Below are positions 26,135 to 35,833 of a DNA stretch of 64,000 nucleotides, piece after piece. Source of the DNA: Gammaproteobacteria bacterium HGW-Gammaproteobacteria-3 (GTDB lineage Bacteria > Pseudomonadota > Gammaproteobacteria > Methylococcales > Methylomonadaceae); NCBI GenBank assembly GCA_002843155.1, contig PGZD01000025.1, positions 1 through 64,000 on the forward strand, read 5' to 3'. The position numbers and the translations under genes were made by a program. The first letter of the stretch is position 1; every line of letters starts with the position of its first letter. The notes beneath the pieces are model-generated. The model saw only the letters and a list, made by a program, of their open reading frames with translations, made no database searches and was not told the DNA's origin.

Positions 26135-26161
26135 ATATAAGGCCGTTTAGTGTGTTTTCAA
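26135..26161 (-). promoter_or_regulatory. sigma-32-like heat-shock promoter for htpG
   Basis: On the minus strand GTTGAAA (ending at 26156) is followed after 13 bp by CCTTATAT (26142 to 26135). This resembles the CTTGAAA-N13/14-CCCCATNT heat-shock pattern. The start would be near 26128, a leader of about 36 nt. The -10 half is an imperfect match. Confidence 0.4.
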
Positions 26162-26177
26162 CCCCAGTGACGTAATT

Positions 26178-27200
26178 TTAAGCGGCGGCCATGACATCGG
26201 CGCCCGCCATAATCAAACAAATTTTCTGTAGCGTTTCCCAAGGGGAGCCTTGCCGCTGGCCTTTGATCTGGCGGTCGGCGAGAGCGCTCATCAGTATGAC
26301 TCGATCGAGCTGCTGCATTTCGAGCCGGTCGACCGCACTGTTCACCAGAGCTTTGCGTTTTTCCCAAACCTGATGCTGTTGAAAAGCCGCCGCTTTCGTT
26401 TGTCCTTGCTGCAAAGCACTTTTGATTTTTGTCAGCAGCCGCGCTTCCCGCGTTATCGCCCATAACACGACGGGCGCGGCCACACCTTCTGTTTTTAGTC
26501 CTTGTAATACTTTTACCGTTCGGCCGATGTTGCCGACAAGAAGGCAATCGGCCAGCGCAAAAACATCATAGCGGGAGCTGTCTGCGACAACCGATGCTAT
26601 AGCTTCTTCATCGAGATGGCCGGCGCCATACAAAATGTAAAGCTTTTCAATTTCTTGCGCGGCGGCCAGCAGGTTGCCTTCCAGTCGCGCCGCCAGAATT
26701 TTTATACCTTCAGGCGTGGCTGTCATGCCTTTTAGCTGTAGCCGCATTTGTAGCCAACGCAGTAACGCCGTACCTGTCAACGGCCAGACCTGAACCACCA
26801 CGCCATGCCGGTCTAGGGCTTGAAACCATTTGGATTTCAACGATGCGGACTCCAGCTTACCGCTCGTGACCAGTAAAATAGTGTCATCCGGTATGTGCCG
26901 ACAAAAGTAAAGCAAAGCCTTGCTGCCTTCTGTTCCGGGTTTGCCGGAAGGCAGGCGGCAATCGATGATTTTTTTGTCGGCAAAAATACTCAGTGATTCA
27001 GCCGCTGCGTTTATTGCGGCCCATTCAAACTGCGCATCAACAGTAACAATGTCGCGGCTGTTAAAACCTGCGTTTCTGGCGACAGCCCTTATGGCGTCGG
27101 CGGCTTCCCCCTGCTGCAGAGGCTCGTCGCCGGTTATAAAATAAATCGGCGCCAAAGTTTTTTTTAAGGCCGCGCCGAGTTGCTCGACCGTCAGGCGCAT
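26178..27200 (-). CDS. holA: DNA polymerase III delta subunit
   Basis: A 340-residue clamp-loader subunit that opens the beta clamp. The N-terminus MRLTVEQLGAALKKTLAPIYFITGDEPL is the standard one, followed by DAIRAVARNAGF and the helical collar domain (SRYDVFALADCLLVG). The ATG at 27200 is preferred to 27245, which would overlap the end of lptE and add non-homologous residues. It is third in the conserved leuS-lptE-holA operon, 7 bp after lptE. Confidence 0.92.
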   Translation of the reverse strand: MRLTVEQLGAALKKTLAPIYFITGDEPLQQGEAADAIRAVARNAGFNSRDIVTVDAQFEWAAINAAAESLSIFADKKIIDCRLPSGKPGTEGSKALLYFCRHIPDDTILLVTSGKLESASLKSKWFQALDRHGVVVQVWPLTGTALLRWLQMRLQLKGMTATPEGIKILAARLEGNLLAAAQEIEKLYILYGAGHLDEEAIASVVADSSRYDVFALADCLLVGNIGRTVKVLQGLKTEGVAAPVVLWAITREARLLTKIKSALQQGQTKAAAFQQHQVWEKRKALVNSAVDRLEMQQLDRVILMSALADRQIKGQRQGSPWETLQKICLIMAGADVMAAA

Positions 27201-27207
27201 GGCAGGG

Positions 27208-27719
27208 TCATTGCGCCGCCAAGACGGCCTGGGCGCGGTTGACAATGGTGCGTACCGCCTGTTGATACATTTCCGTCCTGATCAGATCTTCTTCGCTGTT
27301 TTTGGCGATAATGGCCTGCTGGTCATTGAAATAATCGCGCCTGATTTCGACACTTTGACGTTCAAGCAATGGCTTGCCTTTGGCGTCCTGCAACTCAAAA
27401 TCCAGCGCGTAGTCGAGTTCAAATTCGTTGGCTTTACCGGTATTGCTCAATGTCAGTACGCGCCGATCCATGCGTTCATTTGAAATCGTCACGATCACTG
27501 CCGCCTCCGCGCTTGAGCCGGCCATATCCCCCGAAGCGTTACGAATGGTATTGGCAAACTGTGTAGATAAAGGCTCAGAGGCGCCGGCCAGATATACTTT
27601 GTACAGCGGTTGGGCTAAATCAGAGCTGCCGCGTAAATGATAGCCGCAGGAGGCCAGCACCAGCAAACCTGTGAGTAATACAACTTGTTTCAATAGAGTT
27701 AGCATTCTTATAGGGGGCA

Positions 27720-27720
<1 letters not shown>
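27208..27720 (-). CDS. lptE: LPS-assembly lipoprotein LptE
   Basis: A 170-residue outer-membrane lipoprotein that plugs the LptD channel during lipopolysaccharide insertion. The signal ends in the lipobox LASC at about residue 25, followed by GYHLRGSSDL, the family signature. The body has the alternating strands typical of LptE. The ATG at 27720 overlaps the leuS stop by 1 bp (TAATG), and an in-frame ATG at 27705 is also possible. Confidence 0.9.
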
Positions 27721-30188
<2,468 letters not shown>

Positions 30189-30252
30189 TCAAAAGCGTTA
30201 GAATACAGTACACTTGTATAAATCTAAAGTCCCATTTTCAGGAGTTAAACCG

Positions 30253-30735
30253 ATGCGTGAAAATAAACTGATCGAAGCCTACAATAATCTAATGGGGCAT
30301 CTTTACGAGGTAATGGATGACGGCATTCATTCCCTGGCCGATGCTTTGGCAAAAGCCAAGGAAAAAACCAGTGAAGTAGGTGGCTTGACCCAGGAAGAGC
30401 TTAACAAGGTTTCAGACTTTGTACTCCGCGATGTCGAACATGCCGCACACGCCATCAATAAAAATGACAGCGATGATTTGTCCGAATGGCTGAAATTCGA
30501 CATCGATCTGATCGAAAATTTCGCCCTGGACGCTTTCATGAGCGTCGCCGACAAAACCAGCATCGAATTGTCGCGCCTTAAAGCCGTGGCTGAGGTCAAT
30601 ACCTATCACAGCGGCGAGATTACCAGCCCCGGAACTTTTGTTTGCGATCAATGCGATAAGGAAATCGCCTTTAAATCGACCAGCGTTATTCCGACATGCC
30701 CCGAATGCGGCGCGGAAACTTTTGTGCGCTGTTGA
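30253..30735 (+). CDS. ybeL: YbeL-like zinc-ribbon protein (DUF1451)
   Basis: A 160-residue protein: a helical N-terminal part (ENKLIEAYNNLMGHLYEVMDD), a helix rich in acidic residues, and a C-terminal zinc ribbon FVCDQCDKEI...PTCPECGAETFVRC with two CxxC pairs. The DUF1451 family's function is unknown. AGGAG at 30240-30244 fixes the ATG at 30253. Its place divergent from leuS is the same as in E. coli, an old conserved arrangement. Confidence 0.88.
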   Translation: MRENKLIEAYNNLMGHLYEVMDDGIHSLADALAKAKEKTSEVGGLTQEELNKVSDFVLRDVEHAAHAINKNDSDDLSEWLKFDIDLIENFALDAFMSVADKTSIELSRLKAVAEVNTYHSGEITSPGTFVCDQCDKEIAFKSTSVIPTCPECGAETFVRC

Positions 30736-30759
30736 TATTAGTGCTTTAAGCCTTATAAT
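30732..30759 (+). promoter_or_regulatory. sigma-70 promoter for the parA-like gene
   Basis: TTGATA (30732-30737), a 16-bp spacer and TATAAT (30754-30759). The -35 overlaps the ybeL stop codon. The leader would be about 30 nt before the ATG at 30795. Confidence 0.5.
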
Positions 30760-30794
30760 GCGGCCATTAACTATTTGATTTTACGGAGCAGACC

Positions 30795-31571
30795 ATGCGC
30801 AGGGTTATTTTCAACCAGAAAGGCGGTGTCGGAAAATCCACCATCACTTGTAATTTAGCCGCGATCAGCGCCGTTGAAGGCAAGCGAACGCTGGTACTGG
30901 ATCTCGATATTCAGGGTAACGCCACGCAATATCTGCTGGGCGATAAAGTCACCGATTCGGATCGGACACTGGCCAGGTTTTTTAAAGACAGTTTGAGCAT
31001 GAACCTTTTCGGCGGTCATGATTCCGGTCTGGAAAACATTATTCATGAAACGCCCTTTCCAAATCTTTATGTCATTCCTTCGCACCCGGAACTCGAACCT
31101 TTGCAGGCAAGGCTGGAATCCCGCTATAAAATTTTCAAACTCAAAGAAGCTCTGGAAAAGCTCGAAGGCTTCGGGGCCGTTTATATGGATACACCGCCCA
31201 TACTCAATTTTTATAGTCAATCGGCGCTTATCGCCGCCGATAAATGCCTGATACCTTTCGATTGCGATGCTTTTTCAAGAGAGGCCCTGTTCAAACTCAT
31301 GCAATCTTTGGCGGAAGTTAAGGCTGACCACAATCAGAATCTGGAAATAGAAGGCATCGTGGTCAACCAGTATCAAAAACAGGCCAATCTGCCGCGCCAA
31401 CTGGTTGACGAGCTCATCGCCCTGGGGCATCCGGTACTGGAATCCAAAATTTCACCATCGGTTAAAATCAGGGAGTCCCATAGCGAATCCAAACCTCTGG
31501 TTCACTATGCGCCCAATCATAAATTGACTGATGAATTTCGCGCCCTGCACCTGGAAATCAATCGAATTTGA
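30795..31571 (+). CDS. ParA-family ATPase (MinD-like), no partner gene
   Basis: A 258-residue deviant Walker A ATPase: FNQKGGVGKST (residues 6-16), the switch I-like LDLDIQGNATQYL, and Walker B-type VYMDTPPIL. Such ATPases position plasmids, chromosomes, chemotaxis arrays or other large complexes through nucleotide-gated DNA or membrane binding. There is no parB, parS-like cluster or other cargo gene nearby, so its cargo is unknown. GGAGCAG precedes the ATG. Relatives with this length and FYSQSALIAADKCLIPFD are chromosome-encoded orphan ParAs. Confidence 0.85.
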   Translation: MRRVIFNQKGGVGKSTITCNLAAISAVEGKRTLVLDLDIQGNATQYLLGDKVTDSDRTLARFFKDSLSMNLFGGHDSGLENIIHETPFPNLYVIPSHPELEPLQARLESRYKIFKLKEALEKLEGFGAVYMDTPPILNFYSQSALIAADKCLIPFDCDAFSREALFKLMQSLAEVKADHNQNLEIEGIVVNQYQKQANLPRQLVDELIALGHPVLESKISPSVKIRESHSESKPLVHYAPNHKLTDEFRALHLEINRI

Positions 31572-31684
31572 GAGATTGCCTGAAACAGTGCCACGACTTT
31601 AAGGATTCCGTATCCACTGTCCACCGACAAGCGGCAAGTCAAAAACACAAACCTGACTGCAACAGTTTTTTTCTACAATAAATC

Positions 31685-31712
31685 TTGACTTTAGCTTTGC
31701 CTGAAGTAGAAT
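31685..31712 (+). promoter_or_regulatory. sigma-70 promoter for the 43-residue gene
   Basis: TTGACT (31685-31690), a 16-bp spacer, TAGAAT (31707-31712). Transcription would start near 31719, giving a 57-nt leader before the ATG at 31776. Confidence 0.5.
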
Positions 31713-31775
31713 TGGTAGCTCGTTTGCTATGTATTTAGCGTTTTTTCAAAATATAAAAATATAGGTAGAACACTC

Positions 31776-31907
31776 ATGGGTGCGATCTTAGACTTGACTG
31801 AAATGTTAAAAGAACCAGCTGGCATGGTCGGCGCGATTGTCGTTATCGCAGCCGGTTACTTTCTTGTGAAATGGGTTTTTGCTGAACCAAAAGACGAAGA
31901 TAAATAA
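31776..31907 (+). CDS. 43-residue single-helix membrane protein
   Basis: A small gene of 43 codons. The product starts MGAILDLTEMLKEPAGMVG, then has one hydrophobic helix (AIVVIAAGYFLVKWVF, about 20-35) and an acidic tail AEPKDEDK. AGGT lies about 10 bp before the ATG. It has its own promoter (31685-31712) and a 13-bp-stem terminator starting 28 bp after the stop, so it is a complete and probably well-expressed unit. I do not recognise the family. The topology suggests a small subunit or regulator of a membrane complex, but that is an inference. Confidence 0.7.
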   Translation: MGAILDLTEMLKEPAGMVGAIVVIAAGYFLVKWVFAEPKDEDK

Positions 31908-31934
31908 ATTTATCTGAGTAACTTTTGTAATCGA

Positions 31935-31980
31935 GGCCGCTATCGCCAGCTTCCAGTTGGCGATAGCGGCCTTTGTTTTT
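31935..31980 (+). terminator. strong terminator after the 43-residue gene
   Basis: GGCCGCTATCGCC (31935-31947) pairs with its exact complement (31959-31971) around an 11-nt loop and is followed by TTTGTTTTT. The following gap to 32141 shows nothing else of note. Confidence 0.85.
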
Positions 31981-32141
31981 ACACTAGACCTGCATTGACC
32001 TATTATTGTCTTTAACAAAGATATAGCGTGACCGGCAGTTTTTTGTACATTTACCCGTCAATATAAAAACGCTGCCGCGCTAGGCTTCGACAAGCTAAAT
32101 ACCTTATAATTTATACACTTTTTGCTTGCATTCGTCAGCCC

Positions 32142-34052
32142 ATGTATAAATTCTTCTTCACCAAATTTCACGCGCTTTTTCTCCAGCAAGTACCCGCCAC
32201 CGGCATCGGCCTGTTCAGGCTTTTGTATGGTCTGGTCACTTTGCAGGAAATTGCTTTCCTGCTCTATTTCAATCACTTGATATTCGACCCCGTACCTTAT
32301 ATCGACATTGAATTTCCGATGATTCCTTTTTTTCTGTGTTTGTGGGGACTTTGTGCTTTTTTTATTGTCATCGGTTATCACTGCCAGCGGGCCTTGATCG
32401 CCAGCTACCTGTTTTGGCTTGTTTTTGTCCAGTTCACCCCCATGCAGCGGGATTTTGACGGCGGCTTCGATATTTTTATGACCGGCGCCGGTTTTTTTCT
32501 GATGTTCATGCCGGTTGACCGCGCTTTTGCCATTGACCGCTTACGGCTAAAACTCAGCACACCTTTTACCCATTACCGCCAATACCCCAAAGCCCGGGTC
32601 TCGGCACTGAGCTATTATTTGCCCGTGCTGATTTGCCTCGGTTTTCTTTATTTTGATTCCGCCATTCACAAGCTGTTTGCCGAACATTGGCGCAACGGCC
32701 TTGGCGCCTGGCTACCTTCTACCCAGCCCTACTACATGTCGGCCCTGGATGTTTCGTGGCTGCTCAATCAAGAATACCTGCAAAAATTTATCGGCTACAC
32801 CATCCTTGTTTTCCAGTTTACCTTCCTGTTTTTTTTCGCTCATCGCAAATTGCGCCCACTGTTCTGGGTCACAGGCGTTTCCCTGCATTCAGGCATCACG
32901 TTAATCCTGAATATTTACCCTTTTGGTCTGGGCATGCTGGTTTTTTATGTATTGCTCGTACCTTTTTCCTGGTGGCGCTGTCTGGGGCGTTATCTGCGTC
33001 CCGGGCAGCCGCTGCTGACTGTTTATTACGACAGGGACTGTCCCCTGTGTAATCGTACCGTGCTGACGCTCAATCATTTCGACCTATTGCATTGCATCGA
33101 CTTCAAAGATGCCCAAACGTATGCGCATGACTGCGTGCAACTCTCTGTTATACCACCCGATACCTTGCTAAAAGACCTCTATGCCGTGTCCGGCAAAGGG
33201 AGAGTTTATTCGGGGCTCGACACCTATATTCAGATTCTTATAAACATGCGCTATCCGGCTCTATTCGGTTGGTTGTTGAAAATACCCGGCATTTATCACT
33301 ATGCCGGAGCCAGATACCGGGCCATTGCTGATACCCGGGCACGAATCAACTGCGGGACGCAATGCGCCCCCGCCTATTCATTGCGCCTACCCAGCTTTTA
33401 TAGTGCTATTTTTGAGCCGACAGAATCACATGCCCAGTTAAAAAACACTCGCAAAATAACGAAAATATTTATCTTCCTGGTTTTTTTGCAGCTCAACAGC
33501 AGCATACATTACGGGCTCGTTTATCGGTTCGATATCGACACCCGGGGCAATACCGCCGCCCAAGCGCTGTCACAAGCCAGCAATGCGTTATTGATGGTAT
33601 CGCAGACATTTGTCGGAATCACGCCCCATGCGCTTTATCTGCACGATCATTTCGAAGGCTACGATAAACTGCTGGCCATCACCTACGTTGACCCAAAGGG
33701 AGCTGAAAAATGGCTGCCTTTCGTCAATCAGGAAGGGCGTCTTCTGGCGCCGCATTGGGGGCGCGTGCATTCGATGTGGGCCAATATAGCGGTAACACCC
33801 AATATCAATGAAGCCCGGTTGAAAAAATTCATTATGAAAATAACCGCATTCTGGGGGCATCGCTTACACCTAGATCCGGCGCAGACCCGATTCAACATCA
33901 AGCTCAAAGCCAATTCGGCGCCTTCTGTCTGGATTCATGATTTGCGCAATCTCAATTTGCACGGAACCTGGCAAACAATTGGCACGGCCCGATGGCTCGA
34001 TGGACAATTTGTGATTCACTTACCCCGTGACCTTGAGGCCCATGGAGCTTAA
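32142..34052 (+). CDS. HTTM-domain membrane protein fused to a DCC thiol-oxidoreductase domain
   Basis: A 636-residue membrane protein. Residues about 15-280 form an HTTM domain (vitamin K gamma-carboxylase-like membrane module) with GIGLFRLLYGLV, the polar MQRDFDGGFD loop and DSAIHKLFAEHWRNG. Residues about 292-390 are a DUF393/DCC domain with the name motif YYDRDCPLCNRTV (C300, C303). One more helix (about 445-460) and a soluble C-terminal region follow, ending near residue 636. DCC domains are thought to act as thiol-disulfide oxidoreductases, and HTTM proteins as membrane redox or modification enzymes. The substrate is unknown. It stands alone. Confidence 0.8.
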   Translation: MYKFFFTKFHALFLQQVPATGIGLFRLLYGLVTLQEIAFLLYFNHLIFDPVPYIDIEFPMIPFFLCLWGLCAFFIVIGYHCQRALIASYLFWLVFVQFTPMQRDFDGGFDIFMTGAGFFLMFMPVDRAFAIDRLRLKLSTPFTHYRQYPKARVSALSYYLPVLICLGFLYFDSAIHKLFAEHWRNGLGAWLPSTQPYYMSALDVSWLLNQEYLQKFIGYTILVFQFTFLFFFAHRKLRPLFWVTGVSLHSGITLILNIYPFGLGMLVFYVLLVPFSWWRCLGRYLRPGQPLLTVYYDRDCPLCNRTVLTLNHFDLLHCIDFKDAQTYAHDCVQLSVIPPDTLLKDLYAVSGKGRVYSGLDTYIQILINMRYPALFGWLLKIPGIYHYAGARYRAIADTRARINCGTQCAPAYSLRLPSFYSAIFEPTESHAQLKNTRKITKIFIFLVFLQLNSSIHYGLVYRFDIDTRGNTAAQALSQASNALLMVSQTFVGITPHALYLHDHFEGYDKLLAITYVDPKGAEKWLPFVNQEGRLLAPHWGRVHSMWANIAVTPNINEARLKKFIMKITAFWGHRLHLDPAQTRFNIKLKANSAPSVWIHDLRNLNLHGTWQTIGTARWLDGQFVIHLPRDLEAHGA

Positions 34053-34176
34053 CTCAGCCTTAACATTCCGTAATCATAAGATATTGAAAAATATGTGAGA
34101 ATACATTTTATGGCACATACAAGTTAAATTTGGCATGATTTTTAATCATTTTATTTGTTCCGAAGGCGGCTTTAAC

Positions 34177-34286
34177 CCGCACGAATGTGCGGTAGCCCGT
34201 GGCTTAAAACCACCGACTTTCAGTCGTCTTCACTTTAGTCGGCGGTTTAGTCCGCCGAAACCCAACCCACCAGCTTTAGCTGGTGG
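34177..34286. repeat. cluster of four hairpins, IS200/IS605-end-like
   Basis: Four stem-loops follow each other in 110 bp: CCGCAC-gaat-GTGCGG (34177-34192), CGACT-ttc-AGTCG (34214-34226), TCGGCGG-tttagt-CCGCCGA (34239-34258), and CCACCAGC-ttta-GCTGGTGG (34267-34286). The last is followed by TTGTTTAGTTCAA. A strong end hairpin with a TCAA-like word just 3' is typical of the right end of IS200/IS605 elements, which also encodes the guide RNA of TnpB. No tnpA or tnpB is present, so this would be a solo end or a palindrome-associated derivative. Confidence 0.45.
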
Positions 34287-34294
34287 TTGTTTAG

Positions 34295-34337
34295 TTCAAT
34301 AGCATAGACCGTAGGCACTACATTTGTTAAAGCGGGG
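34295..34337 (+). repeat. short dispersed repeat (partner at 22011-22052)
   Basis: TTCAATAGCATAGACCGTAG, GCACTACATTTGTTAAA and GGGGTT match the minus strand after the HDOD gene. It begins 8 bp after the last hairpin of the cluster. The remaining stretch to about 34470 shows no gene. Confidence 0.55.
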
Positions 34338-34470
34338 TTAAATTTTCCTGATGCTAAAGAACCTTCGGCCAAATCCAAAATTGTTATCTCGGCAATCTCT
34401 GCCGGAATGACGGATTTAAAGTCGCAAGTCGAAGATTCTTGCTGGTCGGATAAATTTTTGTCATTATTTG

Positions 34471-34499
34471 TTGCACACTGATTTTAGCCGTGATATAAA
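34471..34499 (+). promoter_or_regulatory. extended -10 sigma-70 promoter for the 37-residue lipoprotein
   Basis: TTGCAC (34471-34476), a 17-bp spacer that ends in TGA, and TATAAA (34494-34499): -35, extended TGn and -10 are all present. The leader is about 57 nt. Confidence 0.6.
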
Positions 34500-34562
34500 T
34501 TCCACCGTGCTATTCACTTAGTGCTGCAAATATAAAAATAAATTTAATTTTTGGAGGATAAC

Positions 34563-34676
34563 ATGAAAAAACTTTTATCTCTTTTGGCAATGGCTCTGAT
34601 GATCGTTGGCTTGACTGGTTGTATGGATGATCCGGACGGTTCTAAACAAAAAGTAGAATCTACTATCAGCCTGTAA
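34563..34676 (+). CDS. 37-residue lipoprotein
   Basis: A 37-codon gene: basic start MKKLLSLLAMALMIVGLTGC with a lipobox LTGC at residues 17-20, then a mature peptide of only 18 residues beginning CMDDPDGSKQ and ending STISL. GGAGG lies 6 bp before the ATG. The aspartates after the lipidated cysteine (M at +2, D at +3) do not clearly dictate sorting. It has its own promoter and terminator, so it is a complete gene. Small lipoproteins of this kind include entericidin-like peptides, but there is no sequence match strong enough to name it. Confidence 0.75.
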   Translation: MKKLLSLLAMALMIVGLTGCMDDPDGSKQKVESTISL

Positions 34677-34685
34677 ATAAATTAG

Positions 34686-34721
34686 AACCCAGCTTGTCAA
34701 CTACTGATAAGCTGGGTTTTT
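34686..34721 (+). terminator. terminator of the 37-residue lipoprotein gene
   Basis: AACCCAGCTT and its complement AAGCTGGGTT form a 10-bp stem, followed by a T-run. It begins 9 bp after the stop. Between here and radC (34872) only a small hairpin (TGTCAGC/GCTGACA, 34815-34831) is seen. Confidence 0.85.
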
Positions 34722-34871
34722 AATGACGTCTCTCCACCGTATATAAAATACGGGCATCACTCGCAACTCAAATAGCGCAAATAGCGGCTTAAGTCCCGTT
34801 CCTTTTAAGCATCCTGTCAGCGATGCTGACATCGTAGACAAATCCAAGCCTCACAACACAATAAAGCAAAT

Positions 34872-35546
34872 TCATATCAGCCCATGTTCGGCAAAAGAAT
34901 ACGGCTGGCCGTCGCCGATAATAAAATGATCCAGCACCCGAATGTCGAATAAGGCCAAAGCTTGTTTGAGCTTGTCGGTGATGTGTTTGTCGGACTGACT
35001 GGGCTCACAAATGCCGGACGGATGGTTGTGAGCAAAAATCACCGCAGCCGCGTTATGATGCAACACCCGTTTCGCCACTTCCCGGGGATAGACGCTGGCG
35101 CTATCGAGCGTCCCACGAAACAATTCTTCCAGCTTGATGACGCGGTGCTGGTTATCAAGAAATAAACAAGCGAACACTTCGTAGCTGTAGCCCCGAAGTT
35201 GCGCACTGAGGTAAGCCCGGGTAATCTCGGGGCTGGTCAACGCATCGCCGCGTTGCAGAATCTCGTTAAAATGCCGACGCGCCATTTCCAGTACCGCTTG
35301 TAGCTGGGTATATTTGGCGGCGCCTAGACCATGGCTCCGACAAAAGCTTTGCCGGTCGGCATCGAGCAGACTGCGCAACGAACCGAATTCGGCCAACAGG
35401 TCTTGCGCCATGGCCACGGCCGATTTGCCAGCGACCCCGGTACGCAAAAAAATGGCCAATAACTCGGCGTCGGTCAATGCGCCCGGCCCTCGTTGCAACA
35501 GTTTTTCCCGTGGACGTTCATCGGCAGGCCAGTCTTTTATCGCCAT
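34872..35546 (-). CDS. radC: RadC-family JAMM protein
   Basis: A 224-residue protein: a helix-hairpin-helix start ([35 protein letters not shown]) and a JAB/MPN metalloprotease-like domain with the metal motif [14 protein letters not shown] and the upstream glutamate. Once thought to act in DNA repair, its real role is unsettled. It is divergent from coaBC, the common arrangement in gammaproteobacteria. Confidence 0.93.
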   Translation of the reverse strand: MAIKDWPADERPREKLLQRGPGALTDAELLAIFLRTGVAGKSAVAMAQDLLAEFGSLRSLLDADRQSFCRSHGLGAAKYTQLQAVLEMARRHFNEILQRGDALTSPEITRAYLSAQLRGYSYEVFACLFLDNQHRVIKLEELFRGTLDSASVYPREVAKRVLHHNAAAVIFAHNHPSGICEPSQSDKHITDKLKQALALFDIRVLDHFIIGDGQPYSFAEHGLI

Positions 35547-35645
35547 TACTTTGCTCCCAAGTCAAAAATTAAGCTTAGAAGAATTTGGCTATACTTGCCA
35601 TAATATACTCTGCGCGGCCACATTTGCTGGTAAGCTAACTTGCTA

Positions 35646-35760
35646 TTTTGTCCGATAGCGGCGTTGCCTACAGGGATGTAGGTAAGGGGCGTGAGCCAAG
35701 AGCGGAAGCTTTGCGAAAACAGTTACATAGCTTGGGCTACGCTCAAGTTTTCGCGCCTTG
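35646..35760 (+). repeat. structured 115-bp dispersed repeat (partner at 16541-16648)
   Basis: It begins TTTTGTCC, then GCGTTGCCTACAGGGATGTA, GGGGCGT, AGCCAAGAGCGG, AGTTACATAG and CGCCTTG, in the same order as the minus strand at 16541-16648. Hairpins are CCTACA/TGTAGG and GCGAAAA/TTTTCGC. It fills most of the space between radC and coaBC, so it would be in the coaBC leader or promoter. Confidence 0.65.
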
Positions 35761-35833
35761 CTCTCGACTGCCTGTTCCCGACGCAGTCTACCGCTTACTT
35801 CCGTGTCCTTTAAATACGCAAAGGACAAAAACG

